DNA from: Mesorhizobium sp. ES1-1
GTDB taxonomy: Bacteria; Pseudomonadota; Alphaproteobacteria; Rhizobiales; Rhizobiaceae
Assembly (NCBI RefSeq): GCF_020164785.1
Contig: NZ_JAIUGX010000005.1
Location: 1-64,000 of the forward strand
Direction of reading: 5' to 3'
Length of the DNA: 64,000 bases
The position numbers and the translations under genes are program-made. Below the pieces are notes generated by a model. That model was not told where the DNA came from. It saw nothing but the letters and a program-made list of their open reading frames with translations, and did no database searches. Each line of letters starts with the position of its first letter. The first letter of the stretch is position 1. Of this stretch, positions 1-10,442 are shown piece by piece.

Positions 1-28
1 GCTCCGTCCACCCAAACGGAGCACCACC

Positions 29-421
29 ATGAAAAAAGAAATCATCGAAGTCCCCGTCATGTCGGCCAAGGTGCGCGCGCTCGGCCTGCCCTGCTCGACG
101 GCGGTGAAGGCCAACGGCTTCGTGTTCATCTCGGCGACGCCGCCGGTGGACATGGTGACCGGCGAGATGGTGCGCGGCGACATCGAGGTGCAGACCGAGG
201 CCTCGCTGAAGGCGCTGATACATTGCCTGGAAGCGGCCGGCACCTCGCTGGAAAACGTGGTGATGGTGCGCATCTACGCCGTAAATTCCGGCTTCTACAC
301 CGCCATCAATCGCGTCTACGCGAAGTATTTCAGCGTCAACCCGCCGGCGCGGAGCTTTGTGCCGGTGGCGTCATGGCCGATGGAGTTTGACATCGAGATT
401 GAGTGTGTGGCGGTGGGGTGA
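29..421 (+). CDS. RidA (YjgF/YER057c/UK114) family protein
   Basis: A 130-residue protein of the Rid family, normally small trimeric enzymes that hydrolyse reactive enamines/imines released by PLP enzymes, or related detoxifying deaminases. The family C-terminal signature is visible as PARSFVPVASWPMEF followed by EIECVAV, with Arg108 and Glu125 in the usual active-site places. Length is typical. The start is set by GGAG at 18-21, seven bases before the ATG. That ribosome site lies inside a 7-bp-arm hairpin (1-7 pairs with 16-22), so translation may be sensitive to RNA folding. Substrate is unknown; the family is broad and this copy is not clearly the archetypal RidA. It immediately precedes the AT-rich island. 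Confidence 0.9.
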   Translation: MKKEIIEVPVMSAKVRALGLPCSTAVKANGFVFISATPPVDMVTGEMVRGDIEVQTEASLKALIHCLEAAGTSLENVVMVRIYAVNSGFYTAINRVYAKYFSVNPPARSFVPVASWPMEFDIEIECVAVG

Positions 422-650
422 GTGGGCGATCTGACGCTGTCGAAAATGGGCGAAATGCTGCTTAGGCCCAGCGGCTGTGGGATCGCCGCCAAGACAGCGA
501 TGGTGACACCCACGAGGTCGCCGCAGATCCTTTGGGGGTTTGGAGATTTACCAATGGAACTGAATGTCAGGACCGGCTCTAATGCAATCTCGGTAGAATC
601 AGCAAACGTGGCTGGATTCGTCCTAGCTTCCTCGTGCAAGTGCGATCAGC

Positions 651-1508
651 ATGCCCAACACGGAAAATAGTAACTTGCCTATAGTCGTGCCGGATTCTCT
701 GTACGACGAGCGGTCTCGCCCATTTTTGCGCTGGGCCGGATCGAAGCAGCGCCTCCTGGCTCAGATTATCCCGTTAATCCCAAAGTCCTTCGGGCGTTAC
801 TACGAGCCCTTTCTGGGTTCCGGAGCCCTTTTTTTTGCCCTTGAGCCTGACCGAGCCACTTTGTCAGATGTAAGCACAGAGTTGGTCGAGACTTGGCGCT
901 CGGTTCGAGATCATTGCAAGGATTTATGTGACTATCTTGATCCGCTAAAGCCATCCAAAGAACTTTTCTATCAGATAAGATCAGGGCGCTCTTCGGAATA
1001 TCCGAGGAGGGCCGGCGAATTTCTCTATCTCAACAAGACGTGCTGGAATGGCTTATATCGCGTTAATGGAAAAGGGGAATTTAATGTTCCTTACGGGGCT
1101 CCGCAAAGTGATTTTATATTTGATAGGGCGAATTTGATCCGCTGCTCGAGGCTGATTTCGAAGAAAAATATCTCAATACTGAATGTTGACTTTCGCGTAT
1201 CGCTAAAGAGTGTTCGTGAAGGGGATTTGGTATTCCTTGACCCGCCATATGTCACGAAGCATAATTTTAATGGATTTCGGGATTGGAACGAGCAGCTTTT
1301 TAGTTGGGCTGATCAAGAGCGTTTGGCGGCCACTGCAAAGCGACTTGCTGACAAGGGGGCCTATGTAGTCGTCTCCAATGCGGATCATCCGGACGTAGCC
1401 GAGCTCTATACCGGATTTACTAGATCAAGCCTTGAAAGAGCCTCTACCTTAGCGTCGAACGCTGCACGACGGGGACGGGTTACCGAAGCTCTTTTTCGCT
1501 CATTCTGA
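651..1508 (+). CDS. Dam-type DNA N6-adenine methyltransferase (D12 class)
   Basis: A 285-residue enzyme expected to methylate adenine N6 in a short DNA site using S-adenosylmethionine. The order of motifs is that of the Dam/M.DpnII (alpha-class) group: RWAGSK at 27-32, the AdoMet motif EPFLGSGALFFAL at 52-64, SD at 72-73, NKTCWNGLYRVN at 128-139, FNVPYG at 144-149 and the catalytic DPPY at 197-200. The protein is complete, so probably active; the target site (GATC in classical members) cannot be read from sequence. No restriction endonuclease is recognisable beside it. Base composition is clearly more AT-rich than ridA or carB. Its stop codon directly abuts the stop of the convergent PRTase-like gene with no intergenic base. 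Confidence 0.9.
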   Translation: MPNTENSNLPIVVPDSLYDERSRPFLRWAGSKQRLLAQIIPLIPKSFGRYYEPFLGSGALFFALEPDRATLSDVSTELVETWRSVRDHCKDLCDYLDPLKPSKELFYQIRSGRSSEYPRRAGEFLYLNKTCWNGLYRVNGKGEFNVPYGAPQSDFIFDRANLIRCSRLISKKNISILNVDFRVSLKSVREGDLVFLDPPYVTKHNFNGFRDWNEQLFSWADQERLAATAKRLADKGAYVVVSNADHPDVAELYTGFTRSSLERASTLASNAARRGRVTEALFRSF

Positions 1509-2369
1509 TTAAGCTGCCTTTATCAGATTGCGTGGGAATGGCCCCTCCCACCGATCGTGATTGGCATGAAGAACCGGTAAAGTATTGTTAGGAGTTTTAT
1601 GGCTTAAAACCAGAGTAAGTCCGCATCCGCCAAATCCGCGAGGATGGTCTTTCCATGCGATCTTTCCGTACTTTTCTAACGCCGCCTTCTCGTCATCCGT
1701 AAAAATTTTGCATTCTTCGCTGAAGACATTCTTGCATTTTTCTAATGTTATGCTGGCTCTTAGTTCAAGCTCGGTTTTATCTTTGATTGCCTTTGCTGCG
1801 TCGGTAGTAACTGCTGTTAGAAGCAAGTAACATTTCGCCTCCGACGCAACTAATTCTTCCATAATCGGCCAATAGTCAACCATTTGATTTCCTGTCCCAG
1901 CGAAATCGTCCACAAATACAACGTGGTCGAACGCGCTAAGTGCAAGTCTAGGAAGGTCTTTTGCCGTAATAAAAAAGCTTTGCCAGCTATCAGACGTCAA
2001 ACCGTTCGCCTCGCGAAACATTCGAAGCATAGCTGGGCCGCTTTCACCTGCGCTCCCAACTCCGACAAAGTACCAACGTCCAGCTCTCTCTTTTGCGGAT
2101 TTGCTCCACCCTCCGAGGTCGGCGAGAGCATCCTTGTAGCCCTGATGGATTTCCATTTCTGAGACAACCTGCACCGCATCGAGAAGCTTATGCCCGATGA
2201 TCACGTGCTCGGGCAAAAAGCGCTCAAGCCACGCCAAAAGCGCCTTCTTGCTCGGCCTGTGGCGATAGTCCGAAAATCGCTCAACCCAACCGACTAGCTG
2301 TTCTTCGCTGGCCAATTCAACTTTATCGTTCTCTGCAGGCGCCCTTTTTCCCTCCTCAGTAGCCGTCAT
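1509..2369 (-). CDS. Phosphoribosyltransferase-like protein of predicted conflict-system type
   Basis: A 286-residue cytosolic protein with a PRTase-like core. HVVFVDDFAGTGNQ at 149-162 fits the PRPP-binding loop (hydrophobic strand, two acidic residues, then a GTG turn), and FVGVGSAGESG at 101-111 may be the pyrophosphate loop. The C-terminus carries GFGGCGLTLVLSHKTPNNTLP (ending at 265) followed by W...PFPRN, a tail I associate from memory with PRTase domains in predicted bacterial conflict systems rather than nucleotide-salvage enzymes. No salvage-specific base-binding hood is evident. The start overlaps the stop of the ParB-domain gene by 4 bp (ATGA), implying translational coupling. Function and substrate are unproven; it could be a nucleotide- or nucleic-acid-modifying effector. 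Confidence 0.6.
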   Translation of the reverse strand: MTATEEGKRAPAENDKVELASEEQLVGWVERFSDYRHRPSKKALLAWLERFLPEHVIIGHKLLDAVQVVSEMEIHQGYKDALADLGGWSKSAKERAGRWYFVGVGSAGESGPAMLRMFREANGLTSDSWQSFFITAKDLPRLALSAFDHVVFVDDFAGTGNQMVDYWPIMEELVASEAKCYLLLTAVTTDAAKAIKDKTELELRASITLEKCKNVFSEECKIFTDDEKAALEKYGKIAWKDHPRGFGGCGLTLVLSHKTPNNTLPVLHANHDRWEGPFPRNLIKAA

Positions 2370-3352
2370 AGAACTGAACGCCTCTCCGCCTCTGCCAACT
2401 TGTTCCTAACAAGGATTAAAAAATTTTCAATTTCTACCCACAGATCTTCCTCGGCAGAAAAACTATCCGGATCTATAGATGATATGTCTTGACCAAGTTT
2501 GCTTAGCTGCTTGGCCAGAGTCTCAGCCTCTCGGTGAATTCTGGCAGCCTCTATCTCTAAATCCGAGATCATAATTTCATCGTTCTCGATCAAATTATGC
2601 AGTTTTTTTACAATTTCTGTTTCTCGATCTGCTTTCCTCGCTATCGTAAGGTAAGATTTAATTTTTCTGAAATCAGTGACAGATTTGAACCCCGATTTCT
2701 TACCAGTGTATTTATGGATAAATGCATCAACTATCTTCTTGCGGCTGTACCAAGCCGCGTTCCGTACAGACCGGTCGGTCACGATGGGGTACATTTCAAT
2801 AAATAGGTCTGCCGTTAACCTTCTAGCTGGTTCAGGATCGAGCATTCGATCTTGATACTCTGGCTCGAATGACAGCAGCTTTTTACATCTTGTGACAACC
2901 GCGACATCCAGTCCAGTGAGATCTGCCAGTGCTGATTCACGACTTTCCTCTAGCTCGTCGATCAAAACACCTAATTTCAATGCAGTCGGCATAAGCTCCC
3001 AATCTTTTCGAAGCTTATGAATTTGAAACATCGTTACGATGTTTTGGGCCAGAGAAGGTTCGGTGACCGCGTTAATCGGTACATCTTTAAGACCGATTCT
3101 CTGCGCGCAAATCCAGCGTCGTTGACCGTCGAGAATTGTGTATTTGGCAGACCCTGTCGCGCGGTAAACTGTGAGAGGAACTAAGATTCCGACTTTTCGA
3201 ATGGACGCTTCCAGAGTCTTTAACGGCTCCTCATCAAAGAGAACTCTAGGATTGTGAGGATTAGGTCGCAGAGAGTCGGTTGGGACTGTCTGTGGTTTAG
3301 GCGGCGCCACCGGTGCCGGCTGAATGGAGTCGTTTTTGCTTTCGATGGGCAT
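2366..3352 (-). CDS. ParB/Srx-domain protein, partner of the PRTase-like protein
   Basis: A 328-residue protein. Its N-terminal ParB/sulfiredoxin-like domain is seen as PTDSLRPNPHNPR (24-36), a helix-rich stretch, then DGQRRW (75-80), equivalent to the CTP-binding GERR box of ParB. It continues with QIHKLRKDWE near 110-119 and a helix-turn-helix-like segment at about 143-160. The last third (about 240-325) is Lys/Glu-rich and probably coiled coil. This is not a chromosomal ParB: there is no parA, and the domain order resembles accessory ParB-like proteins. The ATG at 3352 is preferred; about 40 extra in-frame codons upstream encode low-complexity Ser/Thr/Arg-rich sequence lacking domain character. 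It is co-transcribed with the PRTase-like gene. Role could be DNA or nucleotide sensing. Confidence 0.7.
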   Translation of the reverse strand: MPIESKNDSIQPAPVAPPKPQTVPTDSLRPNPHNPRVLFDEEPLKTLEASIRKVGILVPLTVYRATGSAKYTILDGQRRWICAQRIGLKDVPINAVTEPSLAQNIVTMFQIHKLRKDWELMPTALKLGVLIDELEESRESALADLTGLDVAVVTRCKKLLSFEPEYQDRMLDPEPARRLTADLFIEMYPIVTDRSVRNAAWYSRKKIVDAFIHKYTGKKSGFKSVTDFRKIKSYLTIARKADRETEIVKKLHNLIENDEIMISDLEIEAARIHREAETLAKQLSKLGQDISSIDPDSFSAEEDLWVEIENFLILVRNKLAEAERRSVL

Positions 3353-3467
3353 ACTTGCACTATAGGTAGATGCATATCTGACGCAATTGAAAAGAGAAGT
3401 CGTCGATCGATAGGTAGTACAGGACTTGACGGGATGGGCGGTTGAGCGTGGCGCGGTTAACAGTCTG

Positions 3468-6959
<3,492 letters not shown>

Positions 6960-7138
6960 GGCGAAGATCCGTTCGGCGGGCGGCTTGCACAAAAAACCGG
7001 GACGGGAAGACCCGGCCGGTTGTGCTCGCGATTCTGGTATCAGGCTAGGAGGGCCTTATAGGGAAGAGTCTCGCGGATGTAACCCCGAAAATGCGGGATT
7101 GGGCGGGGTTGCCAACAATCAAACGCCGCGATCCGTCG

Positions 7139-7297
7139 CACCCCCCTCTGCCCTGCCGGGCATCTCCCCCGCAAGGGGGGAGATCGAATGGCGCGACGGC
7201 TTTCGTCAATTCTCAACGCTGAAAACGGATGGCTGGGATTGAAGCTGCCAATCTCCCCCCTTGCGGGGGAGATGTCCGGCAGGACAGAGGGGGGTGC
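7139..7297. repeat. Intergenic inverted-repeat element (family B)
   Basis: Two arms of about 45 bp in opposite orientation (7139-7184 and 7251-7297) enclose about 66 bp. Each arm itself contains a hairpin built on ATCTCCCCC/GGGGGAGAT and a tail matching CCTCTGYCCTGCCGG. This resembles rhizobial RIME-type or MITE-like palindromic elements. It occupies most of the 363-bp gap between carB and the SH3 gene, and no coding gene is seen there. Confidence 0.8.
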
Positions 7298-7322
7298 TGT
7301 CCCGCCGACCTCCGAACATCAG

Positions 7323-8510
7323 CTAATCCCCCAGCGCCAGCGAGTCCGTGACCTCGAACCGTTCGGCGGCGCCGACGCGGATCATGTTGAGGCTGCCTTC
7401 CCTGGTGAAGCGGAAGTCGCTGCGTGAGTTCGAGCCGGCGGGCTGGCCGGCGTAGAAGGAGATGACGCGCGTGCCGCCATCGGGCCATGTCACGATGATG
7501 TCGGCCTTGCCGCTGCCGTTGCGCAGGACGCTGACCTCGCAACGCGTCATCGGCTGGCCGAAATAGCGGGCGCAGGGGATTTCGCCGGTCGCGTCGGGAG
7601 CACGGGCCAGTGGCTGCGGCGGCTCAACCCGCGCGACGACCTGCGGATCGACGGCGGATGCTTCAACAGTTCGGCCGGGGCGCGGCGTCGGGATCGGGAT
7701 CCCGCTCGCAACCGGTGCGGTGCTGTCATCGACAGGATCGGGGCCGATGGCCGGATCGGCGACGGCTTCCTCGGTGGGCGCCGTTGCGGCAGCCGGCGCT
7801 TCGGCCGCAGGCGCTGGCAGAGACGCCTCTGCGGCGGCTGCGGCGGGCGCTTGCCTGATTTCGCCGGCCGTCGGGTTTTCCTGCGCCGCAAAGGCGAGGC
7901 CGTATGCGTCCTGCATCGCCGCGCGGCCGATGTCGGCAGCGGATTTCAGCGTGCTTTCGGCGGGAGGGGCCGGATCAACTCCGCCAAGGCGCGCCGTCAG
8001 GTCGGGCGGCGGTGCGGAAAGCCGAGCCCTGGTGGCAGCGTCTGCATCGGAATTGTTCGCCGTGACTTGCGGCGCAGTTTGCGGTCCATCCGTTTCATCA
8101 CCTGCGCCTGTAGCGGCGACCTGTGGCGCTTCGGCCGGTTTCGCCTCGGCGGCGCGCTCGACATAGGGGGCAGGGTTGAGCGGGATGAGATAGCGCGCCG
8201 GCGTCCATCCGGTGAACTTCGTCTTGCCAGCGCCCTCGATGCGGCACCATTTGTAGCCGTTGACATCGTTGCAGCCTAGATTGGTGACGCTGTCGCCATT
8301 GACCAGGCGGGTCTCGATCCTGGCGACGGCCGAGGCGGCGGCCCGGACATTAAGAAGGTCGTTCGGCGCCACGCCGTACACGATGGAGATGACGAGATCC
8401 GGCTCCTCTTCGGCCATGGCCGGAGCGGCCGAAAGCCATGCCGTCATCAGCAACGGAACGGCGACCAGCGCATGCAGGGGTGTTGGGAGCGAAACTGTGC
8501 GCCTCATCAT
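7323..8510 (-). CDS. Exported SH3-domain protein
   Basis: A 395-residue envelope protein. It starts with a Sec signal peptide (MMRRTVSL, then a hydrophobic stretch ending ...APAMA near residue 33). A bacterial SH3 domain at about 40-115 follows, with NVRAAASAVARIETRLVNGD, a WCRI strand and a GWTPARYL end. The middle (about 120-300) is Ala/Pro/Glu-rich and probably unfolded. The last about 90 residues form a second conserved block with two cysteines (CARYFGQPMTRCEV) and a strand-rich pattern around IIVTWPDGGTRVISFYAG. SH3 domains of this class bind cell wall or protein peptides; the C-terminal block is not assigned. Two adjacent ATG codons (8510 and 8507) make the exact start uncertain. Confidence 0.8.
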   Translation of the reverse strand: MMRRTVSLPTPLHALVAVPLLMTAWLSAAPAMAEEEPDLVISIVYGVAPNDLLNVRAAASAVARIETRLVNGDSVTNLGCNDVNGYKWCRIEGAGKTKFTGWTPARYLIPLNPAPYVERAAEAKPAEAPQVAATGAGDETDGPQTAPQVTANNSDADAATRARLSAPPPDLTARLGGVDPAPPAESTLKSAADIGRAAMQDAYGLAFAAQENPTAGEIRQAPAAAAAEASLPAPAAEAPAAATAPTEEAVADPAIGPDPVDDSTAPVASGIPIPTPRPGRTVEASAVDPQVVARVEPPQPLARAPDATGEIPCARYFGQPMTRCEVSVLRNGSGKADIIVTWPDGGTRVISFYAGQPAGSNSRSDFRFTREGSLNMIRVGAAERFEVTDSLALGD

Positions 8511-8626
8511 GTGGCCGGTCGCTGATACTCAAATACGATGGCGCGGCGGATCGCGCCCACCGCATGCCCGGCCGGTTTTATAAGGGACCGCGCGCCGCCA
8601 TGTAAGCCCGAAAATTCGGAGGTTAT

Positions 8627-8770
8627 GTTCAGCCGTTCCGCCTGAGGCATGAACGCTAAGGGGTTCAGCCTGAAGGCACGAACTGCGTTCAGCCTGGCAT
8701 GAACGAAGACGTTCAGCCTGGAGGCACGAACTGCGTTCGGCCTGGCATGAACGCTAACGCGTTCAGCCTG
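8627..8770. repeat. 24-bp-period tandem array of short palindromes
   Basis: GTTCAGCC-like units begin at 8627, 8663, 8687, 8711, 8735 and 8761, four consecutive spacings being 24-26 bp. Units alternate between ending GGCATGAACG and GGCACGAACT, so each can form a small stem between GTTC and GAAC. There are no unique spacers, so it is not CRISPR. The array directly follows, and slightly overlaps, the stop of the metallophosphoesterase gene and could act as a 3' stabiliser or terminator. Confidence 0.8.
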
Positions 8771-9518
8771 AGAAGCCCGTCCGCAGAGCGTGCGCCCATT
8801 CCGGCCGGCCGGCCTGCTCCGCCTGTCTGGCCGCTGCCTCGTGGTCGTAATCGACGGCGATCCCTTCGAAACGGTCAGGCTCGGCTTGCCCACCCAATGT
8901 AACGATGCCGTAGCGAGCGTGCGGCGAACCCTGCTCGGAGACATGCGCCGGCGGCGTCGAATCATCATAGGCGGGGCAGCCGATACTGCCCGGGTTGAAG
9001 ATGACGGGGCCGTCGGGGATGCGGATCAGTTCCGTCCGGTGGCTGTGGCCGCACAGCGCGATGCGGCAGGCCGGGTCGAGCGCTTCCAGCCGCCGCCGGA
9101 TCGCGGCCAGCGGCGCGCGCACCAAGCGGCCATCGACGACCGTGTCGGCCAGGTATTTCTCGTCATGATCGGGGCGGGCGTGGAAGGCGATCACGCCGGG
9201 CGCGATCTCCAGCGTCAGTGGCTGGGCGAACAGGGCTTCGCGTTGCGCCTGCGTCAGCCGCTCCTGCGCATAGGCATCGGAGGGCCACATGTCGTCATCG
9301 GCCGGATCGCGGGCGACGCGGCGGTCGTGATTGCCGCGCACCGTCGGCAGATTCAGCGCCTCGAGCCGCGCCATCGTTTCGCGCGGCCAGAGCGGCCCGG
9401 AAACGCTGTCGCCGAGATTGACGGTCAGCTCGGCGCCGCCGCGCTGCCGGAGATCCTCCAGCACGGCGTCGAGCGCCAGCACGTTGCCGTGGATATCGGC
9501 GAGGACGGCAATGCGCAT
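8763..9518 (-). CDS. Calcineurin-like metallophosphoesterase
   Basis: A 251-residue cytosolic protein of the YfcE/PrpE-like branch of binuclear metallophosphoesterases. Metal-binding motifs appear in order: ADIHGN (7-12), GDSVSG (36-41), GNHD (62-65) and a late GHSH near residue 162, so the enzyme should be active as a phosphodiesterase or phosphatase. Substrate is unknown; related proteins hydrolyse cyclic or dinucleoside phosphates. The gene is monocistronic. Its 3' end runs into the tandem palindrome array. Confidence 0.88.
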   Translation of the reverse strand: MRIAVLADIHGNVLALDAVLEDLRQRGGAELTVNLGDSVSGPLWPRETMARLEALNLPTVRGNHDRRVARDPADDDMWPSDAYAQERLTQAQREALFAQPLTLEIAPGVIAFHARPDHDEKYLADTVVDGRLVRAPLAAIRRRLEALDPACRIALCGHSHRTELIRIPDGPVIFNPGSIGCPAYDDSTPPAHVSEQGSPHARYGIVTLGGQAEPDRFEGIAVDYDHEAAARQAEQAGRPEWAHALRTGFSG

Positions 9519-9615
9519 GGGTGCGACTCCGTGGAATGAATGACTGGTCGGAACGCTACCCTAGCAGGACTTGGTTTCCTTGCCGCACTTCGGCATTGGC
9601 TATTTCCAGATATCT

Positions 9616-9823
9616 TGATTGATCGGCCCGAGGCTTGATGGCTAGGTGGTTCCCCCAATCCGTCGCTGCTTCGCAGCGCCACCTTTCCCCCCTCCGGAGG
9701 GAAAGGAAGGGAGTCTCGTTGGAACAGCGCTGGCGGCAACAGGCTCGCGCCCTTCCTCTACCCCGTCGATCGGGGGAGAGGTGGCTCGGCGAAGCCGAGA
9801 CGGAGTGGGGGTCGACCAGCGCT
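9616..9823 (+). repeat. Intergenic palindromic repeat, family A copy 1
   Basis: About 200 bp with a fixed order of modules: GATCGGCCCG, GTGGTTCCCCCAATCCGTCG, a CTGCTTCGCAGCG hairpin, a TTTCCCCCCTCCGGAGGGAAA hairpin, CCCCGTCGATCGGGG, and GGCTCGGCGAAGCCGAGACG before GTGGGGGTCGA. The same order recurs at 13168 and 13409, and in reverse at 60222. It fills the 361-bp gap between the phosphoesterase and ArsR genes. Confidence 0.88.
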
Positions 9824-9879
9824 GCCATAGCCGCCTCTCCGATATTCACGTGGGGCCAGGAACCCCAAATCCCGCAAGG

Positions 9880-10236
9880 TCAGGCCGGCACTTCGATATT
9901 GTGGCCGCCAATCATCGGCAGAGCGGCATCATCGCCGGCGGCAGTGATGACACTGTCGAGCAGGCCGGGGAAGCGGCTGTCGAGGTCGGCGCGGCGCAAC
10001 GTGATCAGCCGGCTGGTGCCGACCACTTCAGCGCGCGTGACGCCGGCCTCGCGCAATTTGGCGAGGTGGTAGCTCAGATTGGTCTTGGAGCCGAGATCGA
10101 GGAACTGGCTGCAGTTGAGCGGCACGCCCTCCTTGCTTGCGAGGTAGCGCACGATGGCCAGACGCGTCGGATCGCCGAGCACGCCAAGCACGATCGGCAG
10201 GCTGATCTGGTCCGTATTGGGATGTGGCAAGGTCAT
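9880..10236 (-). CDS. ArsR-family winged-helix regulator
   Basis: A 118-residue DNA-binding repressor candidate. The HTH region is clear: LGVLGDPTRLAIVRYLASKE, then SKTNLSYHLAKLREAGV with the recognition helix, then the wing GTSRLITLRRADLD. The classical ArsR metal motif (ELCVCDL) is absent; a single Cys42 (NCSQF) is the only obvious thiol, so the signal is probably not arsenic. It is divergent from the MFS exporter at 10443, and a 6-bp-arm dyad at 10411-10428 in front of that gene is a plausible binding site. Expected role is repression of the exporter until an inducer is bound. Confidence 0.88.
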   Translation of the reverse strand: MTLPHPNTDQISLPIVLGVLGDPTRLAIVRYLASKEGVPLNCSQFLDLGSKTNLSYHLAKLREAGVTRAEVVGTSRLITLRRADLDSRFPGLLDSVITAAGDDAALPMIGGHNIEVPA

Positions 10237-10410
10237 GGCCGGAACCTAAGCACAGTCGCGGCCGATTTCAACGCATCCGTCCTGCCGTGCCCGTACACGC
10301 CGTTTCTCCTATCGGATCTATGCCGGCCGGCCGTGCTGACACAGGGCTGTCAGGAGGCTTCAGCTATTTTCGATCGGCTTCATTGACATCATGGCCTGTT
10401 ATGTCCAATT

Positions 10411-10428
10411 GTTCAATAACTTTTGAAC
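10411..10428. promoter_or_regulatory. Candidate ArsR-type operator
   Basis: The dyad GTTCAATAACTTTTGAAC has perfect 6-bp arms (GTTCAA/TTGAAC) and ends just before the AAGGA ribosome site of the MFS gene. A TTGACA (-35-like) lies at 10383-10388. The position suits repression by the divergent ArsR protein; binding is inferred. Confidence 0.5.
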
Positions 10429-10442
10429 TAAGGACACATGCC

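Noticed and set aside
422..670. Short plus-strand open frame after the RidA-family gene
   Set aside because: No family resemblance, no convincing ribosome site, and it overlaps the methylase start.
651..1508. Classical type II restriction-modification system
   Set aside because: No endonuclease-like gene lies beside the methylase; the convergent genes have ParB-like and PRTase-like features instead.
2366..3352. Chromosome or plasmid partition ParB
   Set aside because: No parA or parS-like sites, and the partner is a PRTase-like gene; only the N-terminal ParB/Srx domain is shared.
8627..8770. Possible CRISPR array
   Set aside because: Units follow each other without unique spacers, and no cas gene is present.
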